From the NCBI GenBank assembly GCA_012295275.1, contig CM022676.1, positions 6,862,219-6,882,218 of the forward strand: 20,000 nucleotides of DNA. Reading direction: 5' to 3'. The DNA is from Chrysomallon squamiferum. Taxonomy: Eukaryota; Mollusca; Gastropoda; Neomphalida; Peltospiridae. Positions 1-9,868 of this stretch are shown piece after piece. The notes below the pieces were generated by a model that saw nothing but the letters and a program-made list of their open reading frames with translations, did no database searches and was not told the origin of the DNA. The translations under genes were made by a program, and so were the position numbers. The first letter of the stretch is position 1, and every line of letters starts with the position of its first letter.

Positions 1-584
1 TTTATCTTCTTCTTTTTTTTCCTTTTTTTTTTATTCTTTTAATACCCCAACTGTATCAGTTGTCTGATTTCATGAAAAAAATCAAATCCATATTTTTACA
101 TTACAAGCAGTATTTTTTTAACCAGTTACAATTTATCAAGATCGGTGTTTCCTAAAGCCATATATGCTCATCAGTATTGTGTGAAATCTTCAAACAATGG
201 TTGTTCTATATGCAAAGGTCTGAAGGCCATGTTGTGTTGAAGTTTAGGGTTTAAATATTCAGGAATTATTGCTACATTTTTAACCAGATTGTATATTTAT
301 TTTGCTATAAAGCAGTAGCTATATATATATATATATATATATTTTATTTTTATTTTTAATTTTTTTTAACCAAATAATCATGATTTTCAAAATATTTTAA
401 AATATTTTTCTCTTGTTCTAATTTTTATTTTTTTAATTGTGTGTGTATGTGTGTATTGAAACAGACTCAAATAAAATGGCATCATATAAAATCTTAGACA
501 GATTTAGCAGCAGGAAATAAACATTCCTTTTAAATATATATATTTAATTTTAACATTTTACTTTGTGATTACATTTTTAACATT
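1..584. other. AT-rich intergenic DNA, no gene seen
   Basis: This stretch is AT-rich with poly-T runs, an (AT)n tract near 321-342 and a short (GT)n near 439-454. Both strands carry frequent stops. I see no exon with coding composition and no RNA gene. Confidence 0.7.
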
Positions 585-1275
585 GGAATCATGTATTAAA
601 TACACAGTTACTTTTTGATACCGAGCTCATAACAGTGGCTACTTTTTTTTAATATTCAGGAATGTACTGATTCCTATGGTTACATTTTAATATTGAATAC
701 TGACTTAGTGGTTACATTTTCAAGATTGAGAAATGTACTAGTTACATTTTAATACTGAGTAATGATAACAGTGGTTACATTTTTAAGACAGAATAATGGT
801 CTGGTTACAGTTGTTACATTTTAAGACAGAGTAATGGACTGGTTACAGTTGTTACATTTTAATATTCAGTAATGACTTGGTGGTTACATATTTATGATTT
901 GTTATTTACTGATTGCAGTGGTAATCTCTTACCACTAAGTAGTAACTGTTAATGATTACATTTTAATACTGAATAATGACTTGGTTGTTACATATTTAAG
1001 ATTGTGTTACATACTGGTTACAATTATATATTTTTTAATACTGAGCATTAACTGTTAATGGTTACAGTTTAATACTGAGTAACATACTGGTTACAGTAGT
1101 TATTTCTTAATTATTAGTTATTAGTTATTACTAAATATTAACTTAATGGTTACATTTTAGTATTGAGTAATGTGATGGTTACATTGGTAACATTTTTTAA
1201 AATTGAGTAACATTTGTTACCTTTTTAATTTTGGACATTATACTGGTTACATGTTTTATAATGTAATATTATTTA
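585..1275. repeat. Degenerate GGTTACATTTTAATA minisatellite
   Basis: About 16 diverged units follow one another, each opening with GGTTACA or GTTACA and continuing roughly as TTTTAATACTGAGTAATGA before the next GGTTACA. Unit length varies from about 30 to 60 bp. Examples start near 679, 711, 740, 772, 841, 886, 1009, 1077 and 1147. Looser matches (GGTTACATTTAAATAG near 1458) continue to about 1500, and single units recur near 1717 and 4134-4156. Unit lengths and substitutions vary a lot, so the array is old. No coding function is apparent. Confidence 0.7.
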
Positions 1276-1654
1276 TTTGTAAGTAAATACTTATTTTAGC
1301 ACTTAAAGCTTTAATATTTTTTACAAATTTTATTTTCATATTACTATGGGTATGGTTGCAGTTTTTAACACTTATAATTGTTACTTTTGTAATAATCTAG
1401 TGGCTACTACTTTTTAGTAGGTCATAATTTTTACTTTTAACTAACATGTTTGTATTGGTTACATTTAAATAGCATAGTTATTGCAATGTGTTAACAGTGT
1501 GATGATTTTTATTTCTAAATACATGTTTAACCTAATATTTAATGTTTGTTAATCTACTAGTTATGTTTTTTATTTTTACTTAATTTTTTCTTAAATTTTA
1601 TTATTTTTTTCTTATTATTATTATTTCTTTTTTTTTTTCTTTTTTTTTTTGTAT

Positions 1655-1695
<41 letters not shown>

Positions 1696-2009
1696 TAAAT
1701 AATCTTATGTCTAGAGTGGTTACATTTTAAAAGATTATCTTATTTTTAATTTAAAATTTGTCCACATACTTTTGATTTAAATTGTGTTGTATTAATGTAA
1801 TATATTTTAATTTTATCAAACATGTGAATTATAATTTTAATTAATATGATGCCTTAAATTGTGTTTATGCATTTCTGAGGCACATTACTGTTTAAAAATA
1901 TGATTCAAATGTTTATTGATAAAGGAAACATATATTCATAATTTTCAGTAACATATTTTTCTTATAAATATTTCTGCCTTTTATGTGTATGTGTGTGTAT
2001 GTGTGTGTG

Positions 2010-2040
<31 letters not shown>

Positions 2041-2634
2041 TACAGACATAAACTCTTCTAAACAGACCACCTGTATAATTAATACTGTCTGATTACTGAC
2101 AGGTCCTACTTCAAGGTTACTAATATTATCTCAAATTCTTTCAAACTATATTATGACAAAAGCAATCTGATGTTATTATTTATTAATATTATGTAATGCT
2201 GAATATGTGATAAACAATGCTAGAACAGAATTAATTAATTTAATATTAGTATGCATGGAACTGTGGATATGTTTCAACATAGCACTTTACAAAAATTCAG
2301 ATCATTTTAGTATTAAGAGTTATTAAGATTCAGACAAATGTTGGGTTTTTTTGTTGTTGTTTTTTATATATATAATTATGGATAATTGTTAATGATACCT
2401 TGATATATTTCAATAATAATGGTGTCAAAGATACATAAAATATTATAAAAGAGCTCTTACTAATAAAATGCAAGCATGTGCCATGGTTTTTTGATAACTC
2501 ACTTTGAGAGCACTAGTTAGTTTTGGAAATAATTTCATAGGCAATATATTTGTACTCAAGTAATCTAGATAACAGGATAGTCTTGATATAGTTTCATATG
2601 TATTTATATATATGGTTATTCAGTACATGTGTGT

Positions 2635-2679
<45 letters not shown>

Positions 2680-3010
2680 GCATAAAGATTTGTGTTAGAA
2701 TTATTTTTTCTAGCCTTTTATGTCTTGTAACTAGGATACGATGAGTTTTCAAAAACAAGATGATATTTTGTATAACTTTTTAAATTTTGATTAATAATTA
2801 GTCTTTCATCACTTTATTTACAATTTAGTTTAGCTTTTAAAAAAATAGTACACATGGTGTATTTTAAAACTTTTTTATTAATGTATTATAACCATTTTTT
2901 ACTGTAGCTGTTTCCATTTAATATTTACTCTTTTTTTTTTTCTTCTTTTTTTTGTTTGTTTGTGTTTGTTTTTATCATTATGCTTTTTTAATTACTATTT
3001 TTTATTTTTT
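1276..3010. other. Gene-free AT-rich DNA with microsatellites
   Basis: No coding exon is visible. Simple repeats include (TA)n at about 1656-1678 followed by a T run to 1696, a compound (GT)n(AT)n(AG)n tract at about 1984-2040, and a (TG)n tract at about 2628-2677. The rest is ordinary AT-rich sequence. Confidence 0.65.
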
Positions 3011-3043
3011 ATGATTTTTCTCTCCTTTTTTTTCAGCTGATGG

Positions 3044-3310
3044 TTGTGTATATTTATATTCATCCACCTCCCTACCTATTTAATATTTTATATAACTACC
3101 TATATAATATTAAATATATCTATCCTCCTATCCAGTTTATCATCTATAATTTGTTCTGTTTACCTACTTTATGTATCTATCTGTCTAACTATCTTTCTGT
3201 TTATCTGTTTAATCTATTTACCTATATATTAATCTATTTCACTGTCTCAGTTTATTTATTTGTGTATCTGTCTGTCTGTCTTTCCATCTTTTGTCTTTCT
3301 GTAAATTCTG
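3044..3310. repeat. Degenerate tetranucleotide tract (TATC/TCTG type)
   Basis: A run of imperfect CTAT, CTAC, TCTG and TTTA tetranucleotides. Its biased composition produces long open frames rich in Tyr, Ile, Leu and Ser, best explained as simple sequence. A (GT)n tract of about 55 bp follows directly at 3341-3396. Confidence 0.65.
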
Positions 3311-3336
3311 TGTCCTTTGACTTTTTTTTCATCTAT

Positions 3337-3340
<4 letters not shown>

Positions 3341-3396
<56 letters not shown>
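3341..3396. repeat. (GT)n microsatellite
   Basis: An almost uninterrupted GT dinucleotide run. Similar TG runs occur at about 2628-2677 and 4013-4046. Confidence 0.9.
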
Positions 3397-3399
<3 letters not shown>

Positions 3400-3666
3400 A
3401 CTCTTTTCTTGTTATTTTAAACCTGGAAGAATATATGTTTAGTTTTTTTCCTTGGTTGATTGTTTTTTTTTTTTTTTTTTTTGTGACAGTCAAAATGCAT
3501 GAATCACAAAATATGGGAGAATGATTCTAACTAATGTATGTTTGGGTGTTAATTTTTGACATCAAACTATTTGAGTGTATATCTGTGTACTTATGTGTGT
3601 GTGTTTGTTTGTGTGTGTGAATGTGTTTATTTATTATTGTAATTTTCTCTCCTTTCTTTCTGTGTC

Positions 3667-3705
<39 letters not shown>

Positions 3706-4009
3706 TGTTCTTTTTTTTTTTTTTTTTTTTACATTTTTCACAAAACGTGTACAAATTATGATAAAATAAAATAGTTTTACAGTTAACTTTTCGTCATGTT
3801 TTGTTTTGTGTCATGTAAAATAAAAATAATCCAGCAGATACATCATATAATCCTACACACTGAACCAAGTGGAATGAGAAAACTTTATTAACATATTATC
3901 ACAAGGAATAGAGGTTTATTTCTGTGTTTTCCTCTATGTTTACATTTTATATTTGCTATTTAGAATCAGTCCATTTAATAAATATGAATGTATGTATCTG
4001 TGAGCTTGT

Positions 4010-4047
<38 letters not shown>

Positions 4048-4319
4048 TGTGTGACTTGACAAATGGAGAGAGAAATTTTAATTGATGTAAAAAACATACC
4101 ATGTACTAGATATCTTCAGCCTGGTACATTTACTGGTTACAATGGTTACATTTTAATACATCTGTTGATACACTGGATAAACACAAGATATTTCTTAGGA
4201 TAACATTTTTCTTTGCACATCCACCTCTCCTGGTTAATTTACTAATGCTAAGATAACAACAAATACTGAGAAGGATGTATCACTCGAGCCTATTACTTTC
4301 TTCAAATTGCACACTGCTG
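3397..4319. other. Gene-free stretch with poly-T, (TTA)n and (TG)n tracts
   Basis: Contains a T run at 3463-3482, (TTA)n at about 3671-3705 followed by a T run to 3730, and (TG)n at 4013-4046. A single unit of the GGTTACATTTTAATA repeat seen near the left end lies at about 4134-4156. No coding exon is visible. Confidence 0.6.
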
Positions 4320-4625
4320 CTAATATTGTTTTTGCTACCATTACTACTATTATTACTGCTACTTATTCTGTTATTACTATTGTTACCTGTTATTAGTCCA
4401 TTACTATTACTATTTTACTATTACTGCTTCTACTACTATTGCCACTATCATTTCTATTACTACTACTGTCAATAAAGTTATTGTAACCACTGCTACTACT
4501 ACAATTGCTACTACTATTTCTACTACTACTTCTATCACAGTCACTACTATTAGTACTACTAGTATGTTTTGTCTACTATTACTACAGTTATGACTAATAT
4601 TACCACTACTGCTATTACTAATTGA
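4320..4625. repeat. Degenerate (ACT/TTA)n trinucleotide tract
   Basis: About 300 bp of imperfect TTACTACTATTGCTA-like trinucleotides. The open frame it creates is Leu- and Tyr-rich low complexity and is not regarded as a gene. Confidence 0.65.
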
Positions 4626-5018
4626 ATATTAACTGCTGCTACCCCAAAAGGAGATAAAAAAAAAAACGATCAACAGCAAACTACTTTCTTCAGAAACAAA
4701 TATATCAACAGAAAATAACAAAATGTTATTCAGGATACATTAAATTTTTTTATTATTAATTTTATTATTATTTTTTTTTTTTTTTTTTTTTTTTGTGCAC
4801 TATATGATTTATAATGATTTTTATGTGATTGTTGCAAAATATGTAATTAATATGTAATTGTTGTATTGCTTAATATTATCATATTATTATTGTTTTTGTT
4901 GTTACTTTTTCAATATTAATTCACTGTACATGTATTTTTTTTAAAATAATTACTCTAAACCAAATACAGTTACATATACATTAATAACTATTTGTCCAAA
5001 TATTTATTTAATAAATAT
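4626..5018. other. Gene-free AT-rich DNA
   Basis: Unique-looking AT-rich sequence with a poly-T tract at about 4767-4794. No exon, RNA gene or clear mobile element was recognised. Confidence 0.6.
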
Positions 5019-5032
5019 TCTTAAATACTTTT

Positions 5033-5075
<43 letters not shown>

Positions 5076-5371
5076 TGATGATGATGATGATGAGAATGAT
5101 AATAATAATAATAAAGATTTTTGATTGCACTTGATTTTTTAAAACTATAATTAAAACCATCTCTTGAAAATTCAGTTTCTGCCAATAATATCTTAAATAC
5201 TTTTTTAATAATAATAATAAATAATAATAATAAATAAATAATACTAATAATAATAATAATAATAATAATAATGATGATGATGATAATGATAATAATAAAG
5301 AATTTTAATTGCACTTTATTTTTTAAAACTGTAATTAAAACCATCTCTTGAAAATTAAGTTTCTGCCAGTA
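5019..5371. repeat. Two-copy tandem duplication of a 172-184 bp unit
   Basis: Copy 1 starts at CTTAAATACTTTTTTAATAAT (5020) and copy 2 at the same words at 5192. Both run through (AAT)n, (ATG)n and (AAT)n, then a stretch containing TTGCACTT, AATTAAAACCATCTCTTG and TTTCTGCCA. The shared flanks differ at only a few bases, while the microsatellite core differs in length: the offset is 172 bp on the left and 184 bp on the right. The minus-strand open frame across it is dominated by Ile and Tyr runs from the (AAT)n tract and is not considered coding. Confidence 0.85.
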
Positions 5372-5940
5372 ATATCGAAAAAAATGTAATTCATCATTAA
5401 TCACGCTATTAACATTATGGACATTTTGTTTCGTTGCCTAGAGGAAATGACCTACACAGCAGATGTCCACATGATTGGATCTTTTGCGAGTGTTTGCATT
5501 TGATAATGTTTGCAATTAATATTAATATTTTTCATTCACTGTGAACAGCAATAAATATCTGGAAGAAAAGAAAAAAATAATATTCTTAAGACGATCGTTA
5601 ATTCATAGCGACTGGAAAAAATAAGAACAAAAGAAAACAGCACAAACAAACTTGTGCGCTTTGTGGAACGGTGGAAATTTACTACACAGACAGATTGGCA
5701 TGGCCATTTGTGGAATTTTGCACTCGTCAAAGACAGAATTTAACATTAATTTATTTGTTTTGTAATAGCACTACTCTCCAAGAGGTTTGCATTTTAAAGG
5801 TACAGTACAGTTTATATATTAATTTAGATATATTTCGTTCGTGAAACTGAGTTTTTTACGCGATTTTATTCAAGCAATTTTTTTTTTCGGTATCTTGTTT
5901 TATACTGATGTCTGCAATATGCTGCGCTTGAAGTTTTTTG
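5372..5940. other. Intergenic DNA upstream of the zinc-finger gene
   Basis: Less repetitive and slightly richer in CpG than the preceding 5 kb, with for example TTTCGTTCGTGAAACTG near 5834 and TACGCGATT near 5858. It may include promoter-proximal sequence, but no exon can be defined on either strand. Confidence 0.4.
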
Positions 5941-5986
5941 TTTCATAACAGTTCGTCTCGTTCGTTGGTTTATGAACGTGGGTAAA

Positions 5987-6035
5987 CCCGCCAAATCCTT
6001 TCATTTCTGGCTTCAATACTACCTAGCTATAAATA
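5987..6035 (+). promoter_or_regulatory. Candidate promoter: E2F-like site and TATA box
   Basis: CCCGCCAAA at 5987-5995 is the reverse complement of TTTGGCGGG, a classical E2F-type site. TATAAATA at 6028-6035 matches the TATA-box consensus. Together they would place transcription start near 6060, upstream of a consensus donor at 6373. The local CpG-rich words (TTCGTCTCGTTCG near 5951) stand out from the AT-rich background. A TATA match in AT-rich DNA is weak evidence alone; the pairing and the position before the gene raise it slightly. Confidence 0.3.
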
Positions 6036-6059
6036 CAAATATCTCACAAATTTTAACTG

Positions 6060-6372
6060 AAGAAAAGACAATTAATACTGTTATTAATTTTAATTTAATT
6101 TTTAAACAATAGATCGATTACAAAAAGTTGTGAAAATTGACTCAGATCACAATGACACATCGAGTGATTGACAGTATTCAGTAATACTAGTAGGTCTGTA
6201 TATTTTATAATCGTAATGATACAATGCATTCAAAAATGAAATATTAATTTACAGAAAATTAAATAGGCATATTTATTATATTAAAAATTATATATCTTTA
6301 ATACTACTATTCTAGTATTCATTATTAGATGAAAAATCATTGTACACATTAATGACTGATTAACGATTTTAG
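6060..6372 (+). other. Possible non-coding first exon (5' UTR) of the zinc-finger gene
   Basis: The right end is set by a perfect donor, AG|GTAAGT, with GT at 6373-6374. The left end is only inferred from the TATA-like box at 6028. The next good acceptor, TTTTTCTTCCTACAG ending at 6925, would define a 553-bp intron similar in size to the other introns of the gene. No long open frame is present, so it would be untranslated. The exon is an inference. Confidence 0.3.
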
Positions 6373-6925
6373 GTAAGTTAAATTTGAAACATTTTAAAAT
6401 GCAACTAAGTTTTACAATTTTGTCAGAAAGATAAAATATGTAATTATTTTATTTTCTATGTTAAAACTTAAATTATTCGACTTCCTGTATAGTCATAAAG
6501 TCAATACAATTAATGGTAGATTGAATTTTAATTTGCATACCTTGAGTAAAGTAATTTTAATTTTACCTTGAATATTATCTTGGATAAACATATTACAGAG
6601 TGCAACAAAATTCAGCTAGTTAGTGTAAATGCAGATTTGAAACGAACCCATTTAGCAAAAGTGCATTCTATGAATTAAATATATAAATATAGCGTGTGCC
6701 TTAATGATAGCTACATATTTTTAATAAGTTGTAACACAAACGAATTAACAATTGATTTTATAAATATATAAGTTGAGTAAAAATTTCTTAAATTTATATT
6801 CTACTGCAAAATGTTTTTCTATTTTGTGTGTATATATTTTTTGTATAACTGTTAACTTAATGTTTTGTACTAATTCATATACTGTTAGCATTATGTTTAT
6901 ATTTAAATATTTTTTCTTCCTACAG

Positions 6926-7056
6926 AATTTTTCATCATCTTACTACCAGTACTGCTTAGCCAGTAGAGAAGTATACATAAGAGAAGTAGTTTTGTAATTT
7001 TAACTACTTCTTAATTTGAGACAGCAGTAGTCTCGTCATCTGACACAGAAAGTGAA
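6926..7056 (+). other. 5' UTR part of the first coding exon
   Basis: A strong polypyrimidine tract and CTACAG end at 6925. From there to the ATG at 7057 the reading frame contains an in-frame TAA (7012-7014), so the ATG at 7057 is the first usable start in this exon. Its context, GAAATGG, has a purine at -3 and G at +4. An alternative acceptor at TTTGAG (7019-7020) would open the frame upstream, with SSSDTESE before the Met; that would move the start into an unseen upstream exon and cannot be excluded. Confidence 0.45.
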
Positions 7057-7351
7057 ATGGCTCGAGGAAGGAAAAAGAAGAAGGTTAAGAAACCGCAGAC
7101 GTCTGCTGTCCTCAGTGTTAAAAAAGACAAAGTAAAAGAGGCAGAAAAACCTCCAGAACCTCCAGCTAAGAAAGCCAAACCTCCTCCAGTGGTGAGTCCG
7201 CCAAAAGAGCAGGAAACACAAGATAAGGAAGAAAGACAAACTCCTCCAGCACCGCCTGCAAAGAAGCCGTCTCAGTCAGTGACAACTCCAAGAACTACAT
7301 CGTCGCCGAAGAAAATAACCAAGTCGAACATTCCGTTGAATCTGCCTCCAG
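7057..7351 (+). CDS. Zinc-finger gene, coding exon 1 (basic, proline-rich N-terminus)
   Basis: Encodes residues 1-98 and the first base of Gly99. The segment is low-complexity: a Lys/Arg cluster (GRKKKKVKKP) just after the start, then PPEPPAKKAKPPP and PPAPPAKKP blocks, then a Ser/Thr-rich end. It has no zinc ligands. It is probably a disordered, nuclear-targeting region. The donor is CCAG|GTTCGA, leaving phase 1, which matches the next exon. Without splicing the frame would run only five more codons, to TGA at 7363. Confidence 0.85.
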
Positions 7352-9640
7352 GTTCGATATTTTGATTAAAAGTTGTTGTTTTTTTCAAATAGAAATCATG
7401 TTTTGGCTGCAGTTAATTTTTACTTTATGACTTGTAAATGTTTAGGTTTGATTTATTCTTATCTTTTTTTAAATTAAAAAATATAACAATTTTTTTTTTA
7501 TTATTAATTTTTTTTACATATAAATATTTTTTATTTTGAAATGAATAAATATTACAAAATCTTTTTTTGTTATTATTAGTGTATTGAAGTAAGTAGTGGT
7601 TGCATGCAAAAAATTCTGTTATGCACAACTGTAATTTCCAATTGATTTTCTGACATTCATAATGTTTTTAAATTTATTTAATTTTTTCTTTTTTGTATCT
7701 AAGTAGTGCTCAAATTCAGTTGCACTTCAAATTTATTTTTTAAAAATATATTTAATAAAACATCATTACAATGCAAACTATACTATACTGCAACTTGGCA
7801 TCTTCCAGTACTTAAATAGTTTCACATTATTTTGTTCTCTTTCAATGCACAGGAGTAGCACCCAAATTCTACTGCAACCGAGCAACCACCAATCTGCTAT
7901 GGTCGTGTGAAAAGTGCACAAAGACGTTCACATTTCAATCTCGACTGAAGAAACACATGAAATCGCACGACGAATCGCGTCCGTTCATCTGTAAAGAGTG
8001 CGGAATGGGATTCAAGAGTCTGAACGCTCTGAGTTCGCACTCAAAGAGTCACAGCGGAGACTTGCCTCACAAGTGTGATATCTGCGAAGAGAAGTTTAAG
8101 TTTCTCTTCGACCTACAGTCCCATGTAATGAATCATCCAGATGGTGAAGTTTTTCGCTGCGAGGTTTGTTTGTTAGATATTTAAATAGTTTAGTTTACTG
8201 ATTCAGTGTTTTTGTTTTGTTTTATAGAAGTTGTGTTAAATTATTTATGTTATTTTTAGTTTGAGGTGTGAAAGGTCATTGTATCAATTCTTGTTTTCTG
8301 ATTTTTTTTTCAGTTCAAATGAAATTTTAAATTATGTCTTTGTTAGTTAGCTTTCTTTTTTTTTTATATTGTTACTCCAAATTCTTTGTTCATCTTCCAT
8401 GTGTGTGTAATTTATATTATATTCATATAATGTATTAATCTATTGTTAATTCTTATCAATGTAACTGAATGTTACTTTGGCATCCATTCCTCAAACATGT
8501 TGTGAGAAATATTTTAAATAATGGTTACACACTTAATTTTATTTTATTAACATGTAATTACGTTGTATTCAAGAATTGTATGAATAATTTTAATTCTCTT
8601 TAAGCATATTTGTGTTGTGTTACTTTTATTTTTCTGTATTATTCAAAAAAAATATTATTTAATTTTTTTTGAAGATTTGTGGTAAAGTATTTCTCAAGCT
8701 ACATCTGTATGATGCACATGTGCATCAACACGTGATTTAATTTTATACATGTTTAATTAGGTTACATTAATAATTTTAATTTTATTTAAATATACTGTTG
8801 TTGTGTTACTTTTATTTATCTACATTATTTTTTTTTTAAACTGTTTTTTTTAATTTATTTTTTTAACAGATTTGTGGTAAGGTATTCCTCAAGCTAGTTC
8901 TGTACGATGCTCACATGCGTCGACACGCCGAGCGCACTCCGTTCTGGTGTCAACTGTGTGGCCGAGGTCTCCAAAGTGATGTTTCCCACGAGCGCCACAT
9001 CGCCGCCCACGTCGAGGAATACGTAGAAAAGACGAAAGTCGACAGCAAATCAATGACAGAGGAGCAACAGAAAAACTCGTCGCAGCCCGACACCTGCAGT
9101 ATATGTGGAGAGAAATTTCCCGTTCTGGCCGATTATGAGCGCCATCTGACGACCCACCTGCCCGACGTTAAGCGAGGCTGTAAGCTGTGCGGGGAGAGGT
9201 TTGCGTTCGACGAAGTCCTCGCGAAACACGAGGCCTACGCCCATTCGTGCAGTTACCGAGCGTTTGCGTGCCATCTGTGTGACCGGTCTTTTACGTTCAA
9301 GCACAACTTGACTGTCCACCTGAGAGTTCATACGGGTGAGCGACCACACACGTGTAACGAATGTGGCAAGAAGTTTAAGTCGGCTTGTGCGGTGAAAAGA
9401 CATTTCAGGTACATTTTCTTTTGAATTAATTAAGGTGTGCGTGTGTGTGTGTGTGTGTATGATGATGTGTTGTGTTTATTATTTATTTATCAAAATATTG
9501 TTTTATTCATTGAATATACATTTGAGATATGTTTATTAAATTTTCTTTTGAAATAATTATATGTTTATTATTTATTTATGTATTTATTTATTTATTAGTG
9601 AAAAAAAAATGTATTCACTTAATGTTCCTCTCAATTAATC

Positions 9641-9674
<34 letters not shown>

Positions 9675-9787
9675 TTATTTATCATTGTTACCTGCAGTTT
9701 AAATACAATTTCAGTTAAAGTATCTTTTCTACTGATTTATTTTTTAGACTCCTTCGTTTATTATTGTTATTATTTTCAGTTTTATTA

Positions 9788-9868
<81 letters not shown>

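Noticed and set aside
3040-3420. 126-residue open frame after a T/C-rich tract and CAG
   Set aside because: It is a degenerate tetranucleotide and (GT)n tract. The product is Tyr/Ile/Leu/Ser and Cys-Val runs with no domain, and the acceptor-like CTCTCCTTTTTTTTCAG is expected in T-rich DNA.
5033-5404. 123-residue minus-strand open frame
   Set aside because: Runs of Ile and Tyr come from (AAT)n, and the frame spans both copies of a tandem duplication. Low complexity, not coding.
7036-7239. Minus-strand open frame opposite exon 1
   Set aside because: Antisense of a Lys/Pro-rich coding segment, giving Phe/Leu/Trp-rich nonsense with no motif.
9050-9403. 117-residue minus-strand open frame opposite exon 3
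   Set aside because: It is the antisense of zinc-finger codons; the plus strand has 14 consistent fingers and matching splice phases.
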